From Pseudodonghicola xiamenensis DSM 18339 (GTDB lineage Bacteria; Pseudomonadota; Alphaproteobacteria; Rhodobacterales; Rhodobacteraceae): a DNA stretch of 64,000 nucleotides. A program made the position numbers and the translations under genes. Of the stretch, positions 8,555-16,123 are shown in pieces (the first letter of the stretch is position 1; every line of letters begins with the position of its first letter). Location of the stretch: contig NZ_AUBS01000004.1 in the NCBI RefSeq assembly GCF_000429365.1, positions 186,001 through 250,000 on the forward strand, given 5' to 3'. The notes beneath the pieces were generated by a model. That model made no database searches, was not told the DNA's origin, and was given only the letters and a program-made list of their open reading frames with translations.

Positions 8555-9415
8555 ATGGCCAAGCCCATCCCCCCCGATCTGACCACATTGATCGACGGTC
8601 TCGATCCGGCCCGGCGCCGGCGGCTGGCGCGCGTCCTGGGTGAACAGGAGCAAGAGCAGGCGCGGCTGCGCGCTTTCGAGGCGCGCGGCGGATTGGATCG
8701 TCCGGCCTATGCTCTGTCACCGGGCATGGAGGGCTTCGATATCGCGGCCCAGGCCAAGGCCTACCAGAGCCACAAGGCTGCTCTTGCCAATCTGATGGCG
8801 CCCGGGGGAACGGCAACTGGTTATCGTGCCGGCAACGGCTATTTCGACCGCCCGGATGCCGAGGCGCTCTATCTGATGATCCGCCGCTTCGCGCCCAAAC
8901 GGGTGGTCGAGGTCGGCTGCGGCAATTCCACCCGGATCACCCGGCAGGCGATCATCGACGGCGGGCTCAAAACCGAACTGACGGCGATCGACCCCTGGCC
9001 GCGCGCCGATATCGCCGGTGTCATCGACCGCTTCGAGCAGGCGCCGGTCGAGACCGCCGATCCTGCGATCTTCGCGGGGCTCGGGGCGGATGATATCCTG
9101 TTTATCGACTCGAGCCATCTGGTGCGGGTCAGCAACGATGTGGCGCATCTCTTTTGCCGGATTCTCCCGCAATTGGCGCCGGGGGTGGTGATCCACGTCC
9201 ACGACGTGTTCCTGCCCTACGAATACCCCAAACGGTTCTTTTACGATTGCCCCGGCTGGGGAGAGCAATATCTGCTGCACGCGCTGTTGCAGGGCGGCGG
9301 CTACGATATCCTCTGGCCCGGCTACTACCTGCAACGCGCACGGCCCGACGCGGTGGCAGAGCTGCCCTTCCTGGCCGAGGGGCGGGCACAAAGCTTCTGG
9401 ATGCGCAAGCGCTAG
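8555..9415 (+). CDS. Class I SAM-dependent methyltransferase-like protein (Methyltransf_24 type)
   Basis: A 286-residue soluble protein with a Rossmann methyltransferase core: [14 protein letters not shown] (about residues 113-126) is motif I, followed by TAIDPWPR (motif II region, about 141-148), [16 protein letters not shown] (about 184-199) and [17 protein letters not shown] (about 208-224). This arrangement, with an acidic motif near IHVHDVF, is typical of the Methyltransf_24 family found near glycan or surface genes in Rhodobacteraceae. The substrate is unknown. The start at 8555 has CGGAG about nine bases upstream; an earlier in-frame start at 8480 has no ribosome site. No operon partner is visible. 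Confidence 0.72.
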   Translation: MAKPIPPDLTTLIDGLDPARRRRLARVLGEQEQEQARLRAFEARGGLDRPAYALSPGMEGFDIAAQAKAYQSHKAALANLMAPGGTATGYRAGNGYFDRPDAEALYLMIRRFAPKRVVEVGCGNSTRITRQAIIDGGLKTELTAIDPWPRADIAGVIDRFEQAPVETADPAIFAGLGADDILFIDSSHLVRVSNDVAHLFCRILPQLAPGVVIHVHDVFLPYEYPKRFFYDCPGWGEQYLLHALLQGGGYDILWPGYYLQRARPDAVAELPFLAEGRAQSFWMRKR

Positions 9416-9565
9416 GGCCCGGGGCGCGCGGATGCGCGCCTTCGCCCTGTCCTGCGCGGCAATAGAACCCGCAGGCGCCTCCCCGAAAGCAGGTCGATGC
9501 GCGCCGCGACGCTCTCAACTGCCGGCAGCCGTGCATGACGGCGGTTTTCGCAAACCGCGCCCGGT

Positions 9566-9615
9566 CTTTTTCTGGTTGAAAATATCCCCGCCGGAGGCAC
9601 GCGCCGCAGGCGCGT
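9566..9615 (+). repeat. Dispersed intergenic repeat, copy 1
   Basis: Core CTTTTTCTGGTTGAAAATAT followed by CCCCGCCGGAGGC and a perfect 7-bp hairpin with GCA loop (ACGCGCC/GGCGCGT, 9599-9615). A second copy of the core in the same orientation is at 53265-53321, also followed by GC-rich hairpins. Between the methyltransferase-like gene and the L,D-transpeptidase gene, in a 280-base gap without a gene. Confidence 0.7.
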
Positions 9616-9643
9616 TCATCCTCGCACGCAGCGGGAAGAAATA

Positions 9644-9666
9644 CGGGCGGCCCGATGGACCGCCCG
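9644..9666 (-). terminator. Terminator of the L,D-transpeptidase gene
   Basis: A 7-bp GC stem (CGGGCGG/CCGCCCG) 31 bases beyond the stop at 9697. On the minus strand it is followed by TATTTCTT, a reasonable T-rich tail. Confidence 0.65.
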
Positions 9667-9696
9667 CGCATGCCTGCATGATTGCCGTGATCGGGA

Positions 9697-10296
9697 TTAC
9701 AGCAGCCGCACCTGGGTGCCGATCTGCACCAGCGGGTAAAGCTGTTCCACATGTTGGTTATAAAGCCCGATGCACCCGGACGAGCTCTGACGGCCGATCT
9801 TGCGGGTGTCATGGGTGCCGTGAACCAGATAGGCCGGCCAGCTCAGATACATGGCGCGGGTGCCCAGCGGGTTGCCGGGACCGCCATCCATGCGCAGCGG
9901 CAGCGATGGGTCGCGTTCACGCATCGACTGGGTCGGGGTCCAGCTCGGGTTCTCTGCCTTGCGGACGACCTTGGTATAGCCCCGCCGCGTCAGTTCCTCG
10001 CTCATCGGCACGGAGGAGGGGTAGAGGCGATAGGTTTCGCCGTCGCCGCCCCAATAATGCACACAGCGGCTGCCGATGTCGGCCAGCAGACAGCCGACGC
10101 CGAGACTGTCGAAATGATCTTCCCAATGCTGTTCGCGGAACGCGGAGATATTCCGGCGCACCGGAAACTGGTCCCTGATCGGCTCCTCGCTCTGCGGGAA
10201 GGCGTCGGTCGATTGCGCGCGCAGCAGCGCCGGCGTCGCCAGGGTCACGGCGGCGCCCAGCAGGGCGCTGCGTCGGGTGATGCGGTTACTGGACAT
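9697..10296 (-). CDS. L,D-transpeptidase (YkuD family), exported
   Basis: A 199-residue periplasmic enzyme expected to form 3-3 peptidoglycan cross-links or attach proteins to peptidoglycan. The N-terminus NRITRRSALLGAAVTLATPALLRA is a twin-arginine-type signal peptide. The catalytic domain carries the family signature HGTHDTRKIGRQSSSGCIGL with His159 and the nucleophile Cys175, and PLGTRAMYLSW upstream (143-153). The length is that of single-domain YkuD proteins of Rhodobacteraceae. It stands alone with its own terminator. An inverted repeat (CGTGGAA/TTCCACG, 10326-10351) lies in its upstream region and could be an operator. Confidence 0.9.
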   Translation of the reverse strand: MSSNRITRRSALLGAAVTLATPALLRAQSTDAFPQSEEPIRDQFPVRRNISAFREQHWEDHFDSLGVGCLLADIGSRCVHYWGGDGETYRLYPSSVPMSEELTRRGYTKVVRKAENPSWTPTQSMRERDPSLPLRMDGGPGNPLGTRAMYLSWPAYLVHGTHDTRKIGRQSSSGCIGLYNQHVEQLYPLVQIGTQVRLL

Positions 10297-10466
10297 ATGC
10301 TCGAACCTCGGAAAAAATCACGGTACGTGGAAGATGTATTCAATTTCCACGATGCAGGCCAGAGGGGAGGGCGGGCTTTGCCCGGCTTTTCACGCCATTG
10401 TTAGGAGCCGTGTTCGGCTCTGCAGCATTTGGTGCCGATGCAAGACGGGCCGATGCCGGGGGGGGG

Positions 10467-10883
10467 CTAGGCGTTTTGCAAAAGATCGCTGAAACTGCGT
10501 TCGGGTTGGCCCAGAAGCTCGAGAGATTGCGCTTCATCATTCTGGATCAGCGCCACAACTACGTCGAAGCTGTTCCAGGACCGCAGCGCCAGATTGGCGA
10601 AATCGCGGGCCAGCGGGGTCGGGGCGTAATAGACCATCAGGGTCTGCACGCCATTGGCGGCGAAGACATCCGCCTTCTGCGCCTGGATTTGCATCAGCTT
10701 GGTGAAATCCTGTTCGTATCCGGTGACGGCGGCGAGATCGACAAGCTGTTTCTGCCCGGGACGCGTGCGGGGATCGGCGGCATAGCGGGCGAAGGCCTGC
10801 AGCGTATCATCAAGTCGCGCGAACCCCTCGTAACGGACATAGACCAGGCCACGATTGGGGAAGAGCCGGAAAGAGAGTGACAT
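10467..10883 (-). CDS. Conserved hypothetical protein, possible STAS/SEC14-like fold
   Basis: A 138-residue soluble protein of unknown function. It begins MSLSFRLFPNRGLVYVRYEG; the alternation of strand-like and helix-like segments (LVDLAAVTGYEQDFTKLM, about residues 49-66; ANGVQTLMVYYAPTPLARD, about 75-93) resembles the SpoIIAA/STAS-like proteins, but the match is loose. The start at 10883 is preferred to a GTG at 10937, since the region between forms a strong terminator hairpin for mmsA. No operon partner. Function cannot be stated. Confidence 0.6.
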   Translation of the reverse strand: MSLSFRLFPNRGLVYVRYEGFARLDDTLQAFARYAADPRTRPGQKQLVDLAAVTGYEQDFTKLMQIQAQKADVFAANGVQTLMVYYAPTPLARDFANLALRSWNSFDVVVALIQNDEAQSLELLGQPERSFSDLLQNA

Positions 10884-10899
10884 GGAACACCCCGGACAG

Positions 10900-10929
10900 A
10901 GAAAGGGCCGGCGGAAACCGGCCCTTTCT
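10900..10929 (-). terminator. Terminator of mmsA
   Basis: Perfect 12-bp stem AGAAAGGGCCGG/CCGGCCCTTTCT with a six-base loop, 38 bases past the mmsA stop and just before the next start. It is the strongest hairpin nearby; the tail after it is CTGTCC without a T-run, though the arm itself ends CTTTCT. Confidence 0.75.
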
Positions 10930-10966
10930 GAAATCACGCTTTGACCATTCGGTCAATCGTCTGGGA

Positions 10967-12466
10967 TCAGTCCATCGCCTTGAAGTGGAACTCGCCGCCT
11001 TCCTTCAGGCCCGACGGCCAGCGCGAGGTGACCGTCTTGGTCCGGGTGTAGAACTTGAAGGCGTCGGGGCCGTGCTGGTTCAGGTCACCGAAGGCCGATT
11101 TCTTCCAGCCGCCGAAGGTGTGATAGGCCAGCGGCACCGGGATCGGAACGTTGATGCCGACCATGCCGATGTTGATCCGGTGGGCGAAGTCACGCGCGGT
11201 GTCACCATCGCGGGTGAAGATGGCGGTGCCATTGCCCATCTCGTGGTCCATCGCCAGCTTCAGCGCCTCTTCATAGGTCTCGGCGCGGACGGTCGACAGC
11301 ACGGGGCCGAAGATCTCCTGCTTGTAGATGTCCATGTCGGGGGTCACCTTGTCGAACAGGTGCGGACCGACGAAGAAGCCGTCTTCATAGCCCTGAAGCT
11401 GGAAGTCGCGGCCGTCGACGACCAGTTCCGCGCCCTGTTCCACGCCCGAGTTGATCAGGCCCAGGATCTTCTCCTTGGCGGCGGCGGTGACGACGGGGCC
11501 GTAATCGACATCATTGCCGGCGGTATAGGGGCCGACCTTCAGTTTCTCGATGCGCGGAACCAGCTTTTCGATCAGACGGTCGGCGGTTTCATCGCCAACC
11601 GGCACCGCAACCGAGATCGCCATGCAGCGTTCACCGGCGGCGCCATAGCCGGCACCGATCAGCGCATCGGCGGCCTGGTCCATATCGGCGTCGGGCATGA
11701 CGATCATATGGTTCTTGGCGCCACCGAAACATTGCACCCGCTTGCCGTTGGAGCAGCCGCGGCCATAGATGTATTCCGCGATCGGGGTCGATCCGACGAA
11801 TCCCACCGACTGGATCACCGGGTGATCGAGGATCGCGTCGACGGCTTCCTTGTCACCGTTGACCACTTGCAGCACGCCTTTGGGCAGGCCGGCTTCTTCC
11901 AGCAGTTCGACCAGCATCAGCGGCACCGAGGGGGCGCGCTCGGACGGCTTCAGGATGAAGGCGTTGCCACAGGCGATGGCCGGGGCGAACATCCACATCG
12001 GGATCATGGCGGGGAAGTTGAACGGCGTGATGCCGGCGGAGACGCCCAGCGGCTGGCGCATGGAATACATGTCGATGCCGGGGCCGGCGCCATCGGTGAA
12101 TTCACCCTTCAGCATCTGCGGCGCGCCGATGCAATATTCGACGACTTCCAGACCGCGCTGCACGTCGCCCTTGGCGTCGGGGATGGTCTTGCCGTGCTCG
12201 CGGCTCAGCGCCTCGGCCAGCTTGTCCATGTCGCGGTTCAGCAGGTCGACGAACTTCATCAGCACCCGGGCGCGGCGCTGCGGGTTGGTCGCGGCCCAGC
12301 CGATTTGTGCGTCGCTGGCGATCTGAACGGCCAGCGCCAGTTCCTCGGCGTTGGCAAGCGGCAGTTTCGCCTGCACTTCGCCGGTGGCGGGGTTGAAGAC
12401 ATCGGCGAACCGGCCGGACTGGCCTTTGACGTGGGCGCCGTTGATATAATGTGTGAGTTCCTGCAT
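10967..12466 (-). CDS. mmsA: CoA-acylating methylmalonate-semialdehyde dehydrogenase
   Basis: A 499-residue aldehyde dehydrogenase that converts methylmalonate semialdehyde (and malonate semialdehyde) to propionyl-CoA (acetyl-CoA), the last step of valine degradation and also used for inositol. Marks: MQELTHYINGA N-terminus, GITPFNFPAMIPMWM (145-159), and the MmsA-specific FGGAKNHMIVMPDAD (247-261) with the catalytic Cys281 in AAGERCMAISVAV. The start at 12466 has GGAGAGG upstream. It is about 3.9 kb from the other valine genes but completes their pathway. A LysR regulator is divergently transcribed from the same 109-base region and is the obvious candidate to control it. Confidence 0.95.
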   Translation of the reverse strand: MQELTHYINGAHVKGQSGRFADVFNPATGEVQAKLPLANAEELALAVQIASDAQIGWAATNPQRRARVLMKFVDLLNRDMDKLAEALSREHGKTIPDAKGDVQRGLEVVEYCIGAPQMLKGEFTDGAGPGIDMYSMRQPLGVSAGITPFNFPAMIPMWMFAPAIACGNAFILKPSERAPSVPLMLVELLEEAGLPKGVLQVVNGDKEAVDAILDHPVIQSVGFVGSTPIAEYIYGRGCSNGKRVQCFGGAKNHMIVMPDADMDQAADALIGAGYGAAGERCMAISVAVPVGDETADRLIEKLVPRIEKLKVGPYTAGNDVDYGPVVTAAAKEKILGLINSGVEQGAELVVDGRDFQLQGYEDGFFVGPHLFDKVTPDMDIYKQEIFGPVLSTVRAETYEEALKLAMDHEMGNGTAIFTRDGDTARDFAHRINIGMVGINVPIPVPLAYHTFGGWKKSAFGDLNQHGPDAFKFYTRTKTVTSRWPSGLKEGGEFHFKAMD

Positions 12467-12503
12467 GGGACCTCTCCTCCAAATCAGACTGGGCGCAGGA
12501 TAG

Positions 12504-12556
12504 GCTTGCAAAAATCCCTTGAACAGGGGCAAGACGTCAAAGAGGCTTTGCAAAAA
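12504..12556. promoter_or_regulatory. Direct repeats in the mmsA/LysR intergenic region
   Basis: TTGCAAAAA occurs at 12506-12514 and 12548-12556, each preceded by GGC, with starts 42 bases apart (about four helical turns). They are in the divergent promoter region between mmsA and the LysR gene and are candidate regulator sites; no experimental basis is available. Confidence 0.45.
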
Positions 12557-12575
12557 CGCAAGAGGCAGGGGCTGC

Positions 12576-13472
12576 ATGGAACCGCATTGGGACGATATGA
12601 AGGTCTTTCTGGCCGTCGCGCGCGAGGAAAGCCTGTCAGGGGCCGGGCGGGTGCTGAAGCTCGATCCGGCAACGGTGGGCCGCCGTATCGCGCGGCTGGA
12701 ACAAGCCCTGGGGGCCGCGCTTTTCGTGAAGTCGCCGCAGGGCTATATGCTGACCGCCGCCGGAGAACGTCTGTTGACCCATGGCGAGACGGTTGAAACA
12801 GCGATGCGGTCGGTGGCCGATGCGCTGGAAGGGCCGGCCGATCGGCTGAGCGGCCAGGTCCGGATCGGGGCGCCGGACGGCTGCGCCAATTACGTGCTGC
12901 CGCAGGTCTGTGCCCGGATTGGTGCGGCCCATCCCGAGTTGGATATCCAGATCGTGGCCTTGCCTCGGATGGTGAACCTGTCGCGTCGCGAGGCCGATAT
13001 GGCGATCACCGTCAGCGCCCCCACCGCCGGGCAGCTGCTGGTGCAGAAGATCACCGGTTACAAGCTGATTCTGGTCGGCTCGGAATTGTGGCTGAAGGAT
13101 CATCCGGCCCCGCAGGACATTGGCGACCTGAAGACTGCGCGGATGATCGGCTATGTGCCCGAGATGATCTTTGACGAGGAACTCGATTATCTCTCTGATC
13201 TCGGGGTCAACCGTGTGGCGCTGGCGTCAAATTCGGTGCCGGTACAGGCGCGGCTGGCCGAACTGGGGGCGGGGCTCAGCATCGTGCATGCCTTTTGTCT
13301 GCCGTTCCATCCGGGGCTGCGGCGGGTACTGAGCGATCAGGTCAGCCTGGACCGCGCCTTTTATCTGGTGCGTCATCAGGGGGCGGAACGCAGCGCCCGG
13401 CTGAGCCGTTTCGCGCGGCTGCTGTGCGACGAGGTCCGCGCCGAGGTGATGCGGTTGGAGGGGGCGGACTGA
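12576..13472 (+). CDS. LysR-family transcriptional regulator, probable regulator of mmsA
   Basis: A 298-residue LysR protein. The N-terminal winged helix (DDMKVFLAVAREESLSGAGRVLKLDPATVGRRIARLEQALGA, residues 6-48, written here without its flanks) is canonical, followed by a periplasmic-binding-protein-like effector domain (LSGQVRIGAPDGCANYVLPQV, about residue 90 on). The start at 12576 has AGGGG upstream. LysR proteins usually act on the divergent neighbour, so mmsA is the likely target, with an acyl or semialdehyde-related inducer as a guess. A palindrome with a T5 tail ends the gene. Confidence 0.9.
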   Translation: MEPHWDDMKVFLAVAREESLSGAGRVLKLDPATVGRRIARLEQALGAALFVKSPQGYMLTAAGERLLTHGETVETAMRSVADALEGPADRLSGQVRIGAPDGCANYVLPQVCARIGAAHPELDIQIVALPRMVNLSRREADMAITVSAPTAGQLLVQKITGYKLILVGSELWLKDHPAPQDIGDLKTARMIGYVPEMIFDEELDYLSDLGVNRVALASNSVPVQARLAELGAGLSIVHAFCLPFHPGLRRVLSDQVSLDRAFYLVRHQGAERSARLSRFARLLCDEVRAEVMRLEGAD

Positions 13473-13481
13473 GCACCGGGT

Positions 13482-13504
13482 CGGCGATATCGCCGGATCT
13501 TTTT
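13482..13504 (+). terminator. Terminator of the LysR gene
   Basis: Palindrome CGGCGATATCGCCG ten bases after the stop, followed by GATCTTTTT. Classical stem plus T-tract. Confidence 0.7.
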
Positions 13505-13549
13505 GACAAAACAGGTCATGAAAGCTGTCATTATTCCCCGGCTTGACAG
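13504..13549. promoter_or_regulatory. Cluster of TGAC/GTCA half-sites upstream of the CBS gene
   Basis: Half-sites at 13504-13507 (TGAC), 13515-13518 (GTCA), 13527-13530 (GTCA) and 13544-13547 (TGAC). The last pair is a larger inverted repeat, CTGTCA/TGACAG, with 13 bases between. About 60-105 bases before the CBS-protein start. Candidate operator; the regulator is unknown. Confidence 0.4.
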
Positions 13550-13609
13550 ATTGCCGCACCTCGGCGACGCTTTTCTCATGACATCGTCTAGCGAGAGGAG
13601 GCGCCGGAA

Positions 13610-14044
13610 ATGCTCGTTCAAACCATCCTGAAGTCCAAGGATTCCGCGGATGTGGTGACCATCCGGTCTGACGCCAGCGTGGCAGAGGCGGCTAAGTTGC
13701 TGGCGGAAAATCATATCGGCGGCGTCGTGGTGTCGGATGACGGTATCCATGTGCAGGGCATCCTGTCGGAACGCGATATCGTGCGCGAACTGGCCAAGGT
13801 CGGCAGTGGCTGCCTGGTGAACAATGTCGGCAGCTACATGACCCGTAAGATCGTCACCTGCACCAGCCAGTGTAGCGTCGAAGAGGTGATGCAGCGCATG
13901 ACCGATGGCCGGTTCCGCCACATGCCGGTGGTCGAGGAGGGTACGCTGGTGGGCATCGTCACCATCGGTGACCTGGTCAAGGCGCAGCTTAGCGAGCTGG
14001 CGATGGAGAAAAACGCCCTTGAAGGCATGATCATGGGGCATTGA
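13610..14044 (+). CDS. CBS-domain pair protein
   Basis: A 144-residue protein made of two CBS domains (about residues 8-65 and 75-135) with nothing else: VVTIRSDASVAEAAKLLAEN and GGVVVSD...GILSERDIVREL in the first, MTRKIVTCTSQCSVEEVMQRM and RHMPVVEEGTLVGIVTIGDLVK in the second. Such pairs bind adenine nucleotides or S-adenosylmethionine and sense energy state; the partner protein is not evident here. GAGAGGAGG nine bases before the ATG is a strong ribosome site. It stands about 100 bases before coaD on the same strand, so co-transcription is possible but unproven. Confidence 0.9.
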   Translation: MLVQTILKSKDSADVVTIRSDASVAEAAKLLAENHIGGVVVSDDGIHVQGILSERDIVRELAKVGSGCLVNNVGSYMTRKIVTCTSQCSVEEVMQRMTDGRFRHMPVVEEGTLVGIVTIGDLVKAQLSELAMEKNALEGMIMGH

Positions 14045-14141
14045 GCCGGGTAATTCTGTTTCGGCAGGGCCCAAGTCCCCTTGCAAATTGTTGCGCCGTC
14101 GTGTTGCTTGCGCTGAGAGAGCTAACAGGCAGGAGGACGCG

Positions 14142-14639
14142 ATGCGCGTAGCGCTCTATCCGGGGACGTTCGACCCGATCACCCTGGGTCATATCGATAT
14201 CATCAGCCGTGCCTCGGTGATGGTGGACAAGCTGGTGATCGGTGTCGCAATCAACCGGGACAAGGGGCCGCTCTTCACCTTGGAAGAGCGTGTCGAGATG
14301 GTGGAATACGAATGTACCGCTCTGTCTGAAAAGACCGGGACGGAGATCGTCGTTCACCCGTTCGAAAACCTGCTGATCGACTGTGCCCATGATGTCGGGG
14401 CGCAGCTCATCGTGCGCGGGCTGCGCGCGGTGGCGGATTTCGAATATGAATTCCAGATGGTCGGCATGAACCGGGCGCTCGATGCCTCGGTGGAGACCGT
14501 CTTTTTGATGGCAGATGCACGTCGTCAGGCGATCGCGTCTAAGCTGGTGAAGGAAATCGCCCGGCTTGACGGTGATGTGTCGAAATTTGTCACCCCTCGG
14601 GTGAACGAGGCGCTGCAGCGGCGGCTGGGCAAGCGCTGA
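14142..14639 (+). CDS. coaD: Phosphopantetheine adenylyltransferase
   Basis: A 165-residue nucleotidyltransferase of coenzyme A synthesis, converting 4'-phosphopantetheine plus ATP to dephospho-CoA. The TFDPITLGHIDII motif (residues 10-22), RGLRAVADFEYEFQM (about 90-104) and the C-terminal ASKLVKEIARLDGDVSKFV follow the family, and the length is usual. The start at 14142 is fixed by AGGAGG seven bases upstream and by the family N-terminus MRVALYPGTFDP. The gene ends in a terminator hairpin. Confidence 0.96.
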   Translation: MRVALYPGTFDPITLGHIDIISRASVMVDKLVIGVAINRDKGPLFTLEERVEMVEYECTALSEKTGTEIVVHPFENLLIDCAHDVGAQLIVRGLRAVADFEYEFQMVGMNRALDASVETVFLMADARRQAIASKLVKEIARLDGDVSKFVTPRVNEALQRRLGKR

Positions 14640-14668
14640 TCCGCTGTTTCTATCTCTGGGAATTCGTC

Positions 14669-14694
14669 AAGCGGCCCTCGGTGGGCCGCTTTTC
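14669..14694 (+). terminator. Rho-independent terminator of coaD
   Basis: Perfect 9-bp stem AAGCGGCCC/GGGCCGCTT with a five-base loop and TTCT tail, 30 bases beyond the coaD stop. Confidence 0.85.
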
Positions 14695-14709
14695 TCATTC
14701 TGGCGCAGC

Positions 14710-14853
14710 TCAGCGCCAGAAGGCCATCCATTCCAGAAGCGCATAGAATTCCTTGCCCAGAAAGATCACATGTGTGGTGCCGAAGAACGCGATATCCGCG
14801 ATCAGCGCCGCGGTGATGATCAGACCGAGAATGAGGGCGAGCCTGTCCGTCAT
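14710..14853 (-). CDS. 47-residue single-pass membrane protein downstream of gap
   Basis: A small gene reading MTDRLALILGLIITAALIAD, then IAFFGTTHVIFLGKEFYALLEWMAFWR. One hydrophobic segment spans about residues 5-20, with a polar centre and an aromatic C-terminal amphipathic part ending in WMAFWR. Small proteins of this pattern occur next to gap in Rhodobacteraceae from my recollection; no function is known. An in-frame ATG twelve bases upstream (14865) would give 51 residues; 14853 is preferred because AGG lies nearby. It follows gap on the same strand, after gap's terminator hairpin, so read-through or its own promoter must express it. Confidence 0.6.
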   Translation of the reverse strand: MTDRLALILGLIITAALIADIAFFGTTHVIFLGKEFYALLEWMAFWR

Positions 14854-14871
14854 GGCGACCTGCATCTAGTG

Positions 14872-14905
14872 AAACACCCGGTCAGATATGCCTGACCGGG
14901 TGTTT
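14872..14905 (-). terminator. Terminator of gap
   Basis: Perfect 14-bp stem AAACACCCGGTCAG/CTGACCGGGTGTTT with a six-base loop, 29 bases past the gap stop. One of the strongest hairpins in the window. Confidence 0.85.
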
Positions 14906-14933
14906 TCGTACAAGGGGAGGCTTTGAGGGAGGT

Positions 14934-15935
14934 TCAGCCCAGCTTGCCCATGGCAACGGCGACATCGGCCATGCGCACCGAGAACCCCCATTCGTTATCG
15001 TACCAGCTCAGCACGCGGACCATGCGGCCACCGACCACGCGGGTCTGATCCGGCGCGAAGATCGAGCTTTCCGGGCTGTGATTGAAATCGGTCGAGACCA
15101 GCGGTGCAGGCTCATAGCCCAGCACGCCCTTCATCGGGCCCTCGGCGGCGGCCTTCATGATCTCGTTGATCTCTTCCGCGGTCACATCGCGGCCGGCCTG
15201 GAAGGTCAGGTCCACGGCCGAGACATTCGGCACCGGCACCCGCAGGGCGGAACCGTCGAGCTTGCCCTTCATGTTCGGCAGCACTTCGCCAAGGGCCTTG
15301 GCGGCGCCGGTCGAGGTGGGAATGATCGACATCGCCGCAGCGCGGGCCCGATAGAGATCCTTGTGGCGGCGGTCCAAGGTCGGCTGGTCGCCGGTATAGG
15401 CGTGGATCGTGGTCATGATGCCGCTTTCGATGCCGACACTCTCGTCCAGGACCTTGGCCAGCGGTGCCAGGCAGTTGGTGGTGCAGGAGCCGTTCGACAC
15501 CATCAGGTCGGCGGCCGTCAGGTCGCTGTCATTGACGCCGAAGACGATGGTCTTGTCGACATTCTTGCCGGGCGCCGACAGCAGCACCTTCTTGGCGCCG
15601 CGGTCCAGGTGGGTTTTGGCCTTTTCACCGTCGTTGAACTTGCCGGTGCATTCCAGCACGACATCGCAGCCGTCCCAGTCCAGTTCGTTCATGTCATAGG
15701 TGGAATACATCTGCATCGGGCCGCGGCCCAGATCCATCGTGCCATCGCCCAGGATGACCTCGCCGGGGAAACGGCCATGCACGCTGTCGTATTTGATCAG
15801 ATGAGCAGCCGTGTCCAGCGGGCCGGTGGCATTCACCTTGATCACCTCGATATCGTCGCGGCCCGAGGCTGCGATATGCGACAGAGTGCAACGGCCGATA
15901 CGGCCGAACCCGTTGATCCCGACTTTGATGGTCAT
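14934..15935 (-). CDS. gap: Glyceraldehyde-3-phosphate dehydrogenase
   Basis: A 333-residue NAD(P)-dependent glycolytic/gluconeogenic dehydrogenase. The Rossmann start KVGINGFGRIGR (residues 4-15), active-site SNGSCTTNCLAP with Cys151, and the C-terminal WYDNEWGFSVRM are diagnostic. The start at 15935 gives the family N-terminus. The gene has its own terminator. Its promoter region, shared with the divergent DUF808 gene, holds two inverted GTTAGCGC elements that look like half-operators of a LacI-type regulator. Confidence 0.97.
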   Translation of the reverse strand: MTIKVGINGFGRIGRCTLSHIAASGRDDIEVIKVNATGPLDTAAHLIKYDSVHGRFPGEVILGDGTMDLGRGPMQMYSTYDMNELDWDGCDVVLECTGKFNDGEKAKTHLDRGAKKVLLSAPGKNVDKTIVFGVNDSDLTAADLMVSNGSCTTNCLAPLAKVLDESVGIESGIMTTIHAYTGDQPTLDRRHKDLYRARAAAMSIIPTSTGAAKALGEVLPNMKGKLDGSALRVPVPNVSAVDLTFQAGRDVTAEEINEIMKAAAEGPMKGVLGYEPAPLVSTDFNHSPESSIFAPDQTRVVGGRMVRVLSWYDNEWGFSVRMADVAVAMGKLG

Positions 15936-16019
15936 GATAAGCTCCACTGAAAATTCTCGGCTGTGCTATATCTGCCGCGGGGCTTGCCCAAAAGGGGGAA
16001 TAAGCCGAAATTCGAGACT

Positions 16020-16061
16020 GTTAGCGCAAAATCGGCCGTGTTCCGCCACGGTGGCGCTAAC
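16020..16061. promoter_or_regulatory. Paired inverted GTTAGCGC / GCGCTAAC elements upstream of gap
   Basis: GTTAGCGC at 16020-16027 and its exact inverse complement at 16054-16061, starts 34 bases apart, in the gap/DUF808 divergent region. Each is one half of the palindrome GTTAGCGCTAAC expected for LacI-family regulators of central carbon metabolism in alphaproteobacteria. Assignment is by pattern only. Confidence 0.45.
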
Positions 16062-16123
16062 GTTTGCGGTGCAATGGCATTAAGTTGGGCTTTCCGGACA
16101 ACAGGCAAGAACGGGAAATCGGG

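Noticed and set aside
10877-12796. A long plus-strand frame of about 640 codons opposite mmsA.
   Set aside because: It lies antisense to mmsA, is low-complexity and rich in Gly, Asp, His and Arg, and has no family match. It is a GC-rich shadow frame.
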